Below, one piece after another: positions 9,501 through 16,986 of a stretch of 64,000 bases of DNA. The position numbers and the translations under genes are program-made. Within the stretch, counting starts at the first letter, position 1. Every line of letters begins with the position of its first letter. Source of the stretch: Lepisosteus oculatus (Eukaryota > Chordata > Actinopteri > Semionotiformes > Lepisosteidae); the NCBI RefSeq assembly GCF_040954835.1, contig NC_090708.1:35042001-35106000 (forward strand), written 5' to 3'. A model generated the notes under the pieces. It was not told where the DNA came from, ran no database searches, and saw only the letters and a program-made list of their open reading frames with translations.

Positions 9501-10455
9501 GGGGTATAGAGTGTGTAAAATTTACGAAATTTGGCATTTCGAAAAGGCCTCACACGATCTTTTTACCGACTACATCAAACTGCATCTGAAAGGGAAGCAG
9601 GAAGCTTCGGGGTTTCCAGAGTGGTGTACAGATGTCGCGAAACAACAAAGATATATCGGCGAATATTATGAAAAAGAGGGCGTCCGGCTGGACCCCGGCA
9701 ACATTAAAAAGAATCCGGCCAAAAGACAGCTTTCAAAAATTGCCTTGAACAGTTTGTGGGGGAAGTATGGGCAAAGAGACAATTTACCACAGACCACCAT
9801 TGTGAGAAACCCCGATGAATTGTTCCGGTACTTATTTACGCCATATCATGAGGTGTCAGCCTGCGAGTTTATCGATGAAAACACAGCCTGTGTTACGTGG
9901 AAACACACTAAACACCACTATACGGGCCATTCAAACACTAACATTTTCATCGCTAGCTTTACAACCGCCTATGCCCGCTTATACAATCTGCTAAATGCTT
10001 TGCAAGGCCGTTGTCTCTACCATGACACAGATTCCGTTATCTTTGTGAGCCGGGAGGGTGAGTGGAATCCGGAACTGGGCGACTACTTGGGTGAGTTGAC
10101 CAGCGAAATCGATGCTGGTCAACACATCACCGAGTTTGTGTCAACAGGACCCAAGTCGTACGGGTACAAACTGTCTGGAGGGAAAGCCTGTTTAAAGGTA
10201 AAAGGCATTACGCTCAATGTGAACAATTGTGAAAAAGTTAACTTTGAGAGTCTGCGGGACTTGGTTTTTGACTATGGCGTTAACCCTTATGCAGAGTGCC
10301 GGGAATTTAAACACATTTCTATTCAACAGCCGATGATCGTGCGTGTTAAAAAGGATTGGCGCATTGAGACCCGGACCTTAAAGAAAACCCAGAAGGTTGT
10401 GTACGACAAGCGGGTGCTGCAAGAAAATTTGACATCGTTGCCCTACGGATATTAA
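6517..10455 (+). CDS. PolB: Protein-primed family B DNA polymerase with N-terminal OTU-like and Cys-rich region
   Basis: This enzyme replicates the element. The 1312 residues contain, in order: a basic N-terminus; an OTU-protease-like region with GGNLCFAGS (Cys254) and LLHEEHFYGVL (His340); a Cys/His-rich zinc-binding stretch from about 355 to 460; the 3'-5' exonuclease motifs FDFE (Asp478, Glu480), HNGKGYDNY (532-540) and YCQLD (Tyr657, Asp661); then polymerase motif A YDFTSLYP (Asp895), motif B KIALNSLWGKYG (1074-1085) and motif C YHDTDS (Asp1170, Asp1172). All catalytic residues of both activities are present and the frame is unbroken. The length and the extra N-terminal domain fit vertebrate Polinton polymerases, which use a protein primer. 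No separate terminal protein is recognisable. The start is the first ATG after the previous stop, 6 bp away. OTU assignment is by motif only. Confidence 0.96.
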   Translation: MRSKKCLKDQPLANRKLLYINKRIKLAKACLLRRQRFRARHQISQGSPEPRNENAVVENNLRPEVVVAEQDGGNPEPVVLNDLNQVGGGAGVNRDPMVFLECIRRYNRAYNNFRATEHHEEFRFVNLDRITSYVQAIDAVHGAVQRILDELSPNIGANDFVQLRLTAGGFNKPLFSRRRHPGELNAADFLSHISDLLQSHTEVLTDDTLRLVVTIVRNMQGGARRRFKSVLYSRVIAQKKAHLIDLHYTGGNLCFAGSVYGLLNEGCTDGEMLQGAKRMHKELGFPENRKISLSDITAFEKHLKVVIKILYHDQGDWKYFTTGPTPPNSKILFVLLHEEHFYGVLNIKAFVGTAYFCTNCHAAYSHKNAHACVKACKTCLDPQCCEIDVEIQNCPACKVFCRSSQCLARHLRNAATGVSKCERRVFCEKCGVYNLASHKCKEKLCSRCNNVIDTPDTHLCYIPPLDNPKISNKYIFFDFECMQETGIHIPNYVHALHIDNKRSWEFYGETCLKDFVCKFIDRRFKNHTFISHNGKGYDNYLVIRQLLAEKMDVELINQGGKIMCMTVKALNIRFIDSLNFLPMKLSKLPAAMGFPGCKGHLPHLMNTAENQNYVGPMPPPELYGVNYMLPCEKAEFLVWYEECRGSVFNLQRELKRYCQLDVAILREGCVRFRDEVMNMTRQTRVTESGAACVVCIDPFQFVTIASVCMAMFRLMFLQEETIALLPHDNYHRQQKRFSTPSIQWLMYIEHTERVKIQHALTTAGEFKVGPYFLDGYAVIDGVPTAFEFNGCFFHGCSVCYCENDFNQLTNTTFGWLYRKTVVKINFLKMRGFNVRVLWEHEFRDMLVENGDLGKFLTAAQLPEPLQPRESLFGGRTNAICLHYTAQPGEKIHYYDFTSLYPFVNKTKKYPLGHPRIIYNNFGDLKRYFGLAKVKVYPPRRLYFPVLPTKIDKKLFFTLCHTCAETKQTTPCEHSDEDRALTGVWCTPELQKAVDLGYRVCKIYEIWHFEKASHDLFTDYIKLHLKGKQEASGFPEWCTDVAKQQRYIGEYYEKEGVRLDPGNIKKNPAKRQLSKIALNSLWGKYGQRDNLPQTTIVRNPDELFRYLFTPYHEVSACEFIDENTACVTWKHTKHHYTGHSNTNIFIASFTTAYARLYNLLNALQGRCLYHDTDSVIFVSREGEWNPELGDYLGELTSEIDAGQHITEFVSTGPKSYGYKLSGGKACLKVKGITLNVNNCEKVNFESLRDLVFDYGVNPYAECREFKHISIQQPMIVRVKKDWRIETRTLKKTQKVVYDKRVLQENLTSLPYGY

Positions 10456-10459
10456 CACG

Positions 10460-11119
10460 ATGGATGTCAGGTTAAAACACCCTTTTTCGTGCATTTTGTC
10501 CGGACCCTCGAATTGCGGTAAAAGTTATTTTATAAAACAGCTCTTGGAGAGCGGTGATACCGTTATGACTCGTAAACCCGAAAACATAGTCTGGTGTTAC
10601 AGCTGCTGGCAACCTCTATACGACGAGTTGCTTGTGAAATTTCCATACATTCAGTTTATAGAAGGACTACCGACGTCGTTTTCCGACGACCAGCTACTGC
10701 CGCCGGGTAGAGTAAATTTGATTATAGTGGATGATTTGATGGAGTCTGCGTGTGAAAATAATGAGATAGAAAAAGCTTTTACCAAATACGTACACCACCG
10801 AAACCTCAGCATCATGTATATCGTCCAAAATGTGTTTTGTCAAGGTCGGAAAAGTAGAACCATCTCGTTAAATACAAAGTACATGGTGCTGTTTAAAAAC
10901 CCTAGAGATAAACTACAGATTACAACCCTGTCCCGGCAGATGTACCCCGGTAAAGCCAAATTTTTTTTGGAAGCGTTCGATGACGCTACTAAAAAACCTT
11001 TCGGTTACTTGTTGGTGGATTTAAATGCCGACACCCCAGATGACTATCGCTTGCGAACAGGTCTTTTCCCCCCAGATGTACCCACGGCTTATGTGTTTAA
11101 AAAATCTAAAAGTCGGTGA
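10460..11119 (+). CDS. A32-like genome-packaging ATPase (FtsK/HerA superfamily)
   Basis: This is the motor that would pump element DNA into the capsid. The 219 residues begin with a beta strand followed by the Walker A motif GPSNCGKS (15-22). A Walker B strand, NLIIVDDLME, follows with Asp91-Asp92. An Asn/Gln-rich sensor-like stretch (MYIVQNVFCQG) comes after it. Length and motif order match the Polinton/adintovirus and poxvirus A32 type, not adenovirus IVa2. The start codon is 4 bp after the polymerase stop. The frame is intact. Confidence 0.93.
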   Translation: MDVRLKHPFSCILSGPSNCGKSYFIKQLLESGDTVMTRKPENIVWCYSCWQPLYDELLVKFPYIQFIEGLPTSFSDDQLLPPGRVNLIIVDDLMESACENNEIEKAFTKYVHHRNLSIMYIVQNVFCQGRKSRTISLNTKYMVLFKNPRDKLQITTLSRQMYPGKAKFFLEAFDDATKKPFGYLLVDLNADTPDDYRLRTGLFPPDVPTAYVFKKSKSR

Positions 11120-11166
11120 TCTCACAACCACCGACTCAGTCGAAAAAACACGTTCGGGGCGTCGTC

Positions 11167-11496
11167 ATGTCTTCACGTGTTCGGAGAAACCTGACTCTCT
11201 TAAATTTTCTGGTAAAAGCCACCCCCAAACAGCGGAAAGCTATTCTCTGCGGGGCTACAAATGATCTTGTACAGGCCATAGCTGAAATCGCCTTGAATAC
11301 CTTGAAAGGGAACATACCGTTATCTGCTAAGCAGTTTGGGACCCTGAAGAGAAAGCGTAAGCTTATAAAGACTTTGAGTCAAAAGCGTCTTTCTCTTAAA
11401 AGAAAGAGACTCTTGGTGAACCAGTCCGGTGGTTTTATCGGGGCCCTGTTGAGTATTGCCGTACCACTGATTACGGGGCTTCTACAACGTCGATAA
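11167..11496 (+). CDS. Small basic late protein with hydrophobic C-terminus
   Basis: Starting at the ATG at 11167 (MSSRVRRNL), this is a protein of about 109 residues. A helical segment (ATPKQRKAILCGATNDLVQA) is followed by a strongly basic middle and a glycine-led hydrophobic tail, GGFIGALLSIAVPLITGLL. This pattern recurs at the same place in Polintons of many animals. The function is not known. The tail suggests membrane contact or a virion core role similar to small adenovirus virion proteins, by analogy only. An upstream in-frame GTG at 11116 overlaps the ATPase and is not a likely eukaryotic start. The stop codon shares one base with the next start (TAATG). Confidence 0.8.
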   Translation: MSSRVRRNLTLLNFLVKATPKQRKAILCGATNDLVQAIAEIALNTLKGNIPLSAKQFGTLKRKRKLIKTLSQKRLSLKRKRLLVNQSGGFIGALLSIAVPLITGLLQRR

Positions 11497-12254
11497 TGGA
11501 GCACGCTGAAAAAATGTACCTGGTACCTCAGAAACAGCTCGAGCGACTCCGAGAGCGGTCTGGGGTCGAAAGCGATGTAAGAAAAATAACCGCCCGTCGA
11601 CTGGATGATGAAATGCGTGACATTCTGCAGAACTCGCATCTGCCCGAATATGAAAAAGTGAAATTGTACAGCCAGGTGTTGCAACGGTATTTGGCATTAG
11701 TACGCCAGGAGACTTCCGAAAAGGGGACTTTAACCGTTGTACTACCGGAAAATGCACCCACCGAACTATCACGTACGTTCGCGCAACCGCCGTCATCGAG
11801 CGAGGCTGACTTTGGGTATATTTTGGACAGCGTGTCTCAGAGGTTCCGGAGAAATGCCGAGATATTGTTAAAGACCATGGCCCGCAATGAACCACTAATA
11901 GCCTGGAATGAAAAGGGGGAATTTGTGTACAAGGGGGCACCCGTTGAGGGCTCTCACATGATTGATCTTGTTCGGGCTCTCACGCAGCAGCAAGCAGTTG
12001 CTGGCGGTAAGAAGCCTAAAGGTTGGGATGTGTTCATGGAGGCTATGGCTGAAATCAACGTGCCGGGCACCTTGCTAGCCAACGCTGGTAACCGAGAGCT
12101 ACTTGAAAAACTCAAGGCTGCCCCGCCGGGGTGTGCCGCGGCGGCCAAAACTTTAAAACAACCGGTAGAGTTGTCGACGGTCGACCCGGTCTCTAAGATA
12201 ACCGCTGAAAGGAGACGATCATTAATACCTAGACCCACATGGCTGTCTTTGTAA
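11496..12254 (+). CDS. Conserved Polinton late protein of unknown function
   Basis: The 252 residues form a mostly helical, charged protein. The N-terminal part (LVPQKQLERL, then EYEKVKLYSQVLQRYLALV) is a pattern I associate with a conserved but unassigned Polinton protein found after the small basic gene. The C-terminal half includes a GTLLANAGNRELL segment, then Ala- and Pro-rich sequence. No enzymatic motif is visible. It starts inside the stop codon of the previous gene (TAATG), so expression would need its own mRNA or reinitiation. A virion or scaffolding role would suit its location. Confidence 0.75.
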   Translation: MEHAEKMYLVPQKQLERLRERSGVESDVRKITARRLDDEMRDILQNSHLPEYEKVKLYSQVLQRYLALVRQETSEKGTLTVVLPENAPTELSRTFAQPPSSSEADFGYILDSVSQRFRRNAEILLKTMARNEPLIAWNEKGEFVYKGAPVEGSHMIDLVRALTQQQAVAGGKKPKGWDVFMEAMAEINVPGTLLANAGNRELLEKLKAAPPGCAAAAKTLKQPVELSTVDPVSKITAERRRSLIPRPTWLSL

Positions 12255-12495
12255 CATTTTTTTCTCTGGGTCTGTGTGTTTGTGTTAAATGACTTGAAAT
12301 GTATATTAAAAAGCGTGCGCAATATGTTTAAAAATGGTTTGTCTGTAACATGTATTAAAAAAAGCTTGAGCGCTGTAACAGCGAATGTATAATAAAAATA
12401 TTGTGTTGATTTTCATCCATGTTTTGTGTTCTTTTTAAATAATAACCACACAGACGTCGAAATGGTTCGATTTCATTTTTATTTTAGACGACCGA
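12255..12495. terminator. Convergent poly(A) region between the two late gene blocks
   Basis: This is AT-rich non-coding DNA where the plus-strand block (ending 12254) meets the minus-strand block (ending 12496). Plus-strand signals: ATTAAA at 12305-12310 and AATAAA at 12391-12396. Minus-strand signal: AATAAA read from 12483 to 12478, just past the protease stop. Both transcription units probably terminate here. Confidence 0.7.
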
Positions 12496-13059
12496 TTAAC
12501 ATTTATGACATGTTTTAAATTGTCGTAAACACCCGCATAATTGAACATTCGGATTTTCAAAGGGGTTGAAAGGGTACCGGGGTCTCCGTCTCACACGACG
12601 TCGGTTTTTCAGAAACATTTCCACCATGCGGTCATTCTGGATTGCATCCGTAGAATAAAGTTCTAAAATGTTTCTAAAAGATAAACCTTTACATCTATGG
12701 TATAGAAAAAAGACGCAGTGTAGACCGCAGGTCACTGCAAAAGAGTCTTGCAATTGTCTGTTATTGTAAAATATGGAGTTAGCATTTCTGTTTAAGAAAT
12801 CATTAATGTTCTTGGGAAAAAAAAAGGCTTCGGGTGAAAATCCGTAGGAGTCGAAAAATTCTGCGCCCTCGTCGTCGGGTAAGTAAATAGCCAGCCAGTG
12901 TTCACCGGGGCGGTCGTGTGGGTGAGTATTAACTATTAAACTCAGAGGGCGCCGCGCCAGTCTCTCGCTCGGTAGGGCATCACTGGGGAACACGCCTAGA
13001 AAACTGTCTCGGGTATAGCGGTCTCGGGTTAGAATGTCTTCCAGCTGTTTGGTGTTCAT
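12496..13059 (-). CDS. PRO: Adenain-like cysteine protease (capsid maturation)
   Basis: This is a C5/Ulp1-fold protease expected to cleave virion precursors. The 187 residues carry the family triad in the right order: His54 in GEHWLAIYL, Asp70 in FFDSYGF and Cys111 in AVTCGLHCVFFL, with the oxyanion Gln104 in RQLQDS. The His-acid-Cys spacing closely follows adenovirus protease. The C-terminus is Arg-rich (RRRVRRRPR) and ends in a small Cys cluster (CGCLRQFKTCHKC), which may bind DNA or metal. The gene lies 35 bp after the major capsid stop on the same strand. It is intact. Confidence 0.95.
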   Translation of the reverse strand: MNTKQLEDILTRDRYTRDSFLGVFPSDALPSERLARRPLSLIVNTHPHDRPGEHWLAIYLPDDEGAEFFDSYGFSPEAFFFPKNINDFLNRNANSIFYNNRQLQDSFAVTCGLHCVFFLYHRCKGLSFRNILELYSTDAIQNDRMVEMFLKNRRRVRRRPRYPFNPFENPNVQLCGCLRQFKTCHKC

Positions 13060-13094
13060 CTTTATGTGCAGGTTGTGTGGTCTCCCAGCGCTTT

Positions 13095-14399
13095 TTAGCT
13101 GAAGTCGTAAATGACTTGACGTCTCATATCCAGCTCTATCACGTTGTCGAACAGCGCGTACACAACCATGTTAACTGTTGTGGGTAGCGGGGTCGCGAAG
13201 CGTATTTCAGCTCTCAGATTACCCGATTTGATAAGTGAATAATGTCCGGTGCACTCGTCGTCGGGGCTGAGGTTGAAAGCGAACAATGTGTAACCGCGCG
13301 CGTACTCCTCGCGGTCCACCAGAACAGGTTTGTCTTTCAGACGCTTCCCGGCTGTTTCCACCAGATTAAAATATTCACGGACGCAATGTCCATTCTGGAA
13401 GTCTGGTTGAAGCGGTTTAGTGGGGATTTGTTCCCCGTCCGCGTAGAGAGCCAGAAAGTTAACGTTGTAGTGTTTAAAATTGAAGGGGTTTTGGGTAAAA
13501 CTGCCGCTGAATGCCGCGTTGTCCACAAACCCCAAAATGACCACTTTGGGTAACTGCCCGAGAAAGAGGTTTTCTTGGTTACACACACGGCTCCCGGCAG
13601 GCAGGCTGAAGACTTTCATCTGTACGTGGTCTATGGGGTATTTAGCGTTGGCCGTCAGGAGTGCTTCGGCATGTCCCAGTCTGACCCCGGGTGACACTCT
13701 GACTCTTTTCACAAACAAAGATGCAGAGAGTACGCTCAGTTTGTGTTCTCCGGCGTTGTTCATTAAGCAGAAAGCATCTCTGTTTCGCGTGAGTTTTATT
13801 TTCAGGTCTACGCCATTCAGTAGTAGTTTGTCCTGAAAAAACAGGTCGGCGTGAATGTGTCCCAGGAGCTCCAGTTTTCGGCTTTGCGGCGTGTATGATG
13901 CTCTTTTTCGGAACCCCTGATTGGGACCATCCAAAATTGTGGACTCGTGTTCACCGGCTATGTCTTTGTAAAAGAGACCTGTTGAATACTGCGTCTTCAG
14001 CGTCTCTTCACTGTAGTTCAGGACCGACTCTATAAAGTCTCTGTAAGGATAGCAGTTGTTGCTCTGGCTGATCAATCGGTCTCCTACGGTGATGTCAACC
14101 TGGCTGAAGATGGCAGCGATGGGGTAGTTCACCAGGCTCACACGGGCTGCCGCATCAATGTCCCGACCGTCTGCTTCCGTTATTTTACAGGTCAGATAGA
14201 GCAGCGTGTTGTTTAAATCTAAATAATCTTCACCGTTGCCTGCGACGTAGAACTCCAGAGGTGCGTTTTCCGTTAGGGCCGTGAGGGGTGGAACTTCTAT
14301 GTAAAAACTTTTCTCGACGCTTGTTTGGGTAGGCGCTAATTGAAATATGTCCAGCTCCGACTTGGCGCATTCTGCAGACCCGCCGTGAACAAATGCCAT
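13095..14399 (-). CDS. MCP: Major capsid protein (hexon-like, double jelly roll)
   Basis: The 434 residues begin MAFVHGGSAECAKSELDIF, the conserved opening of the Polinton/adintovirus hexon family (often labelled F54H12.2-like in animal genomes). The sequence then continues as a beta-rich protein with family landmarks such as IFSQVDITVGDRLISQ and CYPYRDFIESVLNYS. Length is normal for the family and the frame is unbroken. As in related viruses it should trimerise and build the icosahedral shell. It lies 2 bp after the stop of the upstream small basic gene. Assignment to a double jelly roll is from family knowledge, not from structure. Confidence 0.95.
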   Translation of the reverse strand: MAFVHGGSAECAKSELDIFQLAPTQTSVEKSFYIEVPPLTALTENAPLEFYVAGNGEDYLDLNNTLLYLTCKITEADGRDIDAAARVSLVNYPIAAIFSQVDITVGDRLISQSNNCYPYRDFIESVLNYSEETLKTQYSTGLFYKDIAGEHESTILDGPNQGFRKRASYTPQSRKLELLGHIHADLFFQDKLLLNGVDLKIKLTRNRDAFCLMNNAGEHKLSVLSASLFVKRVRVSPGVRLGHAEALLTANAKYPIDHVQMKVFSLPAGSRVCNQENLFLGQLPKVVILGFVDNAAFSGSFTQNPFNFKHYNVNFLALYADGEQIPTKPLQPDFQNGHCVREYFNLVETAGKRLKDKPVLVDREEYARGYTLFAFNLSPDDECTGHYSLIKSGNLRAEIRFATPLPTTVNMVVYALFDNVIELDMRRQVIYDFS

Positions 14400-14401
14400 G
14401 T

Positions 14402-14875
14402 TTAAAATATGTCTCGTTTCGTGTCGCGTTGATTGCGGTGTGTCACGCTCTTCTTGGTCGACCTGAAGCTTCTATGAGTTGCCTGTCTGTGCTTAGCCGT
14501 TCTTTTATCAGGTTTCGGCGGCCCCCGACGGTGGGATGATGACGTCTGTCTTTTTCTACCGACACCCCTGCGGATGTATGCTAGACCCGAACCTTCCTGC
14601 TGATGTGCACCCACCTTAGACATGACCGCGCTTGTAACGTTGCCGACCACGTCTTTGGCGATGTTTTTAGCTGCCGATGCCATGTGCGGCTTAGCTATTT
14701 CAAACCCGCGTTTCAGAAAAGGCACGGCTTTTCTAAATAGCGCTCTGAAAATACCACCGATACCAGCGCCGTACTGAACCGGTAGCCCTGAAAATCCTGG
14801 TAATCCATAACCAGCCTGTTGTTTGTAGTAGTGGGTATACAGAGAAGGATCCCCGTAGCTCTTGATGACCGTCAT
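14402..14875 (-). CDS. Small basic virion-type protein with Gly-rich amphipathic N-terminus
   Basis: The 157 residues open with an aromatic/Gly-rich segment (YYKQQAGYGLPGFSGL) and a GIGGIFRALFRKAVPFLKRG helix-like stretch, followed by an Ala-rich helix. They end in a very basic Arg/Lys/Ser/His tail from about residue 105. This two-part plan recurs next to the hexon gene in many Polintons. An amphipathic front with a nucleic-acid-binding tail recalls adenovirus minor core or membrane-lytic proteins (pX/pVI), but there is no proof of homology. It lies 4 bp from the penton gene and 2 bp from the hexon gene. Confidence 0.75.
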   Translation of the reverse strand: MTVIKSYGDPSLYTHYYKQQAGYGLPGFSGLPVQYGAGIGGIFRALFRKAVPFLKRGFEIAKPHMASAAKNIAKDVVGNVTSAVMSKVGAHQQEGSGLAYIRRGVGRKRQTSSSHRRGPPKPDKRTAKHRQATHRSFRSTKKSVTHRNQRDTKRDIF

Positions 14876-14879
14876 CCTT

Positions 14880-15620
14880 TTAGATGTTTGACGCTTTCAC
14901 AGGTCTGAAATGCAGCTTGACGATGACCTTTCCAAATGCAAATGACACGTGTTCGTTTTGATCCGTCTTTATTTCAATAGTGATGTTGTTAAAATGGTCG
15001 ATGCTCACCGGCACGTAATGGGGTTTGTCGTACAATACTGTGACGAATTCACCATCCACGCCTCTGAAGGGCACACAACGCAAAAGCGGTGCGTAGACGT
15101 CGCCTACTAACTGGTGTTCTATGATATCGGTGTATATATACATGGTGTTAAATCCGCCAGTCATATCGACGGGGTGCGGTGATTTTACACCCGCGACACC
15201 CGAATTGAAACCCAACATCCGCGCTAGGCGATTACGCAGCTGCATAACAAACCGTTTATCACTAACAATTCTTACCGAACGGCTAATGGGGTTGTATTTA
15301 AGACTTACAGCCGTTAACTTGGATTTTTCAGCAGCCCGTTTCATTTCATGCAAGAGCTGTTCGATGTTGCCGTAGTACCCTCTCGGTAAGGTACAGGTCC
15401 AGATAGTCTTGAGCTCCTCGCTGATGAACAGAAAAACTTCGTCTTCATCAAAAGTGTTTAGTGTATTCGGATAGTGTAGTTCGACCAGGCCCACTTCCCA
15501 GCCCCCGTCCAGGTCAATCGCCTTTGCCAGATGCTCTGTGAAGCAGGCGTTAGTGTTCTTTGGAAAGATCTTTGAGGATGAATTACTGGCCAGCGTCACA
15601 TAGAAACCATTGGGGTTCAT
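14880..15620 (-). CDS. mCP: Minor capsid protein (penton-like, single jelly roll)
   Basis: The 246 residues open MNPNGFYVTLASNSSSKIFP, followed by WEVGLVELHYPNTL, both characteristic of the Polinton penton-like protein. The protein is beta-rich with a single predicted jelly roll and would form the pentameric vertices. The frame is intact and the length normal. It is the first gene after the integrase on the minus strand, 12 bp from the integrase stop. Confidence 0.92.
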   Translation of the reverse strand: MNPNGFYVTLASNSSSKIFPKNTNACFTEHLAKAIDLDGGWEVGLVELHYPNTLNTFDEDEVFLFISEELKTIWTCTLPRGYYGNIEQLLHEMKRAAEKSKLTAVSLKYNPISRSVRIVSDKRFVMQLRNRLARMLGFNSGVAGVKSPHPVDMTGGFNTMYIYTDIIEHQLVGDVYAPLLRCVPFRGVDGEFVTVLYDKPHYVPVSIDHFNNITIEIKTDQNEHVSFAFGKVIVKLHFRPVKASNI

Positions 15621-15632
15621 TTTTCACCACCT

Positions 15633-16713
15633 CTATATGTCTCGGACCTCAGAAGCCTTCACCCAACTATTGAATTTATCGCTCCAGCCACGCCACTTTA
15701 CCAAAAGCTGTTTGTTTTTGCCACGACCCCTGGTTGCTAAAATCGTTTGGATGCGGTAGACGTTCTCAACATCCGGGTTAATCTTCTGTAGCTCTTCGGC
15801 ATAGAAGGAACCCTTAATATCGTCGCCTGCGTAGTCCTGCAGTTTGTAATAGGGTCTCAGAGCCGCGGACCGCTCTTTGACAATGAAAATTTCATCTGTG
15901 AAGGTCTGTTCATAACCCTTCTCAAACACTCCCTTTATTTTGGACACCCGCACGCGATCACCCACATTAAATGAAAACTTTGACGGTTTTCTCTTAAAGT
16001 GAGCGTCATAGACCGTTCTCCACACCTCAAGGGAGTTGTCGGGCGTAACAGAAGCCGGGGTTCGTTTAATAGTCGTGTGGTAACTATGGTTATAAGCGTA
16101 AATAAGATCTGAAAGGACGTCGATATAACGAAAGGTGTTTTTGTGTGTCAGGTACCTCCACATTTTTGTTTTAATAGTTCTGTTAAACCTTTCGACCACA
16201 CTAGCCTTCACATCGCTGGCCGTAACGAAATGTTCAATATTCTCACGTTTGAGAAAATTTTGGAAGGTCCTGTTAAGAAATTCTTTACCCTCGTCCGTTT
16301 GTAGCTTTTTAGGAGTCCGCCCCTCTTGCAGTATATTTCGGAAAGCGCCTGTCACGGCCCCACCAGTCTTGGTTTTCAGCGACCACGGCCCAAGCGTATT
16401 TAGACAGCATGTCTATACATATTAAGATGTAACAGAAACCGTCGTTGAACGCTTGGTGTTCTCTCATGTCCACCAAGTCGGCCTGCCACTGCCAGTCCAT
16501 TTCGGACACCAGCGTCCTGTTTCTCTTAAAACGTACGCGCGCCGGCTTGTGCAGCGTATAAGCAGCCTGGCCGGACAGCCACTCGACCACCCGCCCGCGG
16601 CTTGCGCCGCGCACACCCCGGGATCTCGCGGCCCGCAACAGACCCCCTGCGCCGCCGTAACTGCCCGATTTCCTAGGGTTATAATAGAGCGCACTCAACC
16701 CCGCGGCAGACAT
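15633..16713 (-). pseudogene. INT: Polinton integrase (RVE fold with chromodomain), frame broken at TIR edge
   Basis: This gene would insert the element into host DNA. It starts at the ATG at 16713 inside the right inverted repeat. The first part (about 112 codons) has an HTH-like region (YYNPRKSGSYGG, WLSGQAAYTLHKP) and the first catalytic Asp (WQWQADLVDM, Asp79). The second part, in another frame, has the second Asp (LQTDEGKEF) and the Glu (ASVVERFNRT), with 33 residues between them. It ends in a chromodomain (LLVKWRGWSDKFNSWV). The two frames disagree by one step at about 16379, within a few bases of the inverted-repeat boundary (16378). No credible intron is visible there. The downstream frame has no other break. 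As it stands, a full-length enzyme is not encoded, unless by frameshifting or an assembly error. Confidence 0.88.
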
Positions 16714-16980
16714 GCTCCCACTTCCAAACCAATACACACTCGCACACAACCAGGGATGCGCCGGCTGGGGGCTTTGGGACCCCGAGGCGTCGGGGCGATC
16801 GGCCGGTAGGGGGTTCCGACCCACACCATTGGCTCCTGAGGGGGCGGGACATGCACAAATAACAACACGCCATTGGATGGCTGGGGGGCGGGACAACCAA
16901 ACACCGCGGACGAGCATTGGATGGAAAAGGGGGCGTGGTACCTGACAAAAGTTTGACGAAAGGTGTCGCTTTATACTACT
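16378..16980 (-). repeat. Polinton right terminal inverted repeat
   Basis: This is the partner of 577-1178. It supplies the promoter region and the 5' third of the real integrase gene, reading inward on the minus strand. Its inner edge at 16378 coincides with the reading-frame break in that gene. Confidence 0.95.
16714..16936 (-). promoter_or_regulatory. CCAAT/GC-box cluster in right TIR, integrase promoter
   Basis: This is the mirror copy of the left cluster. ATTGG occurs on the plus strand at 16828-16832, 16872-16876 and 16916-16920, with intervening GC boxes. It lies just upstream of the integrase ATG (16711-16713) and probably drives it. It could also drive the downstream minus-strand capsid genes. 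Confidence 0.6.
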
Positions 16981-16986
16981 AATATT
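16981..16986. repeat. Target site duplication, right (AATATT)
   Basis: This is the right-hand copy of the six-base duplication at 571-576. It lies immediately outside the CT that ends the right inverted repeat. Confidence 0.8.

Larger units (their letters stand above)
577..16980. mobile_element. Polinton/Maverick (adintovirus-like) element, nearly complete
   Basis: The element is bounded by inverted repeats of about 602 bp that start 5'-AGTAGTATAAAGCG and by a 6-bp direct repeat AATATT outside each end. It encodes the Polinton hallmark set: protein-primed family B polymerase, retroviral-type integrase with chromodomain, FtsK/HerA-type packaging ATPase, adenain-like protease, double-jelly-roll major capsid protein and penton-like minor capsid protein. 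It also encodes two small conserved late proteins and two spliced early genes. Family knowledge: six-base target duplications and 5'-AG termini are typical of Polintons. Layout: divergent early genes at the left, polymerase and ATPase on plus, capsid and integrase cluster on minus, with the two late transcription units converging near 12.3-12.5 kb. All long frames are open except the integrase. That suggests a fairly recent insertion, although the two inverted repeats already differ at about a dozen sites by eye. Confidence 0.95.

Noticed and set aside
13242..13836. Plus-strand frames of 103 and 118 codons across the major capsid gene
   Set aside because: Shadows of the capsid frame. No recognisable protein.
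577..16980. Free adenovirus or adintovirus contaminant
   Set aside because: The target duplication and fish repeat DNA on both sides show an integrated copy.
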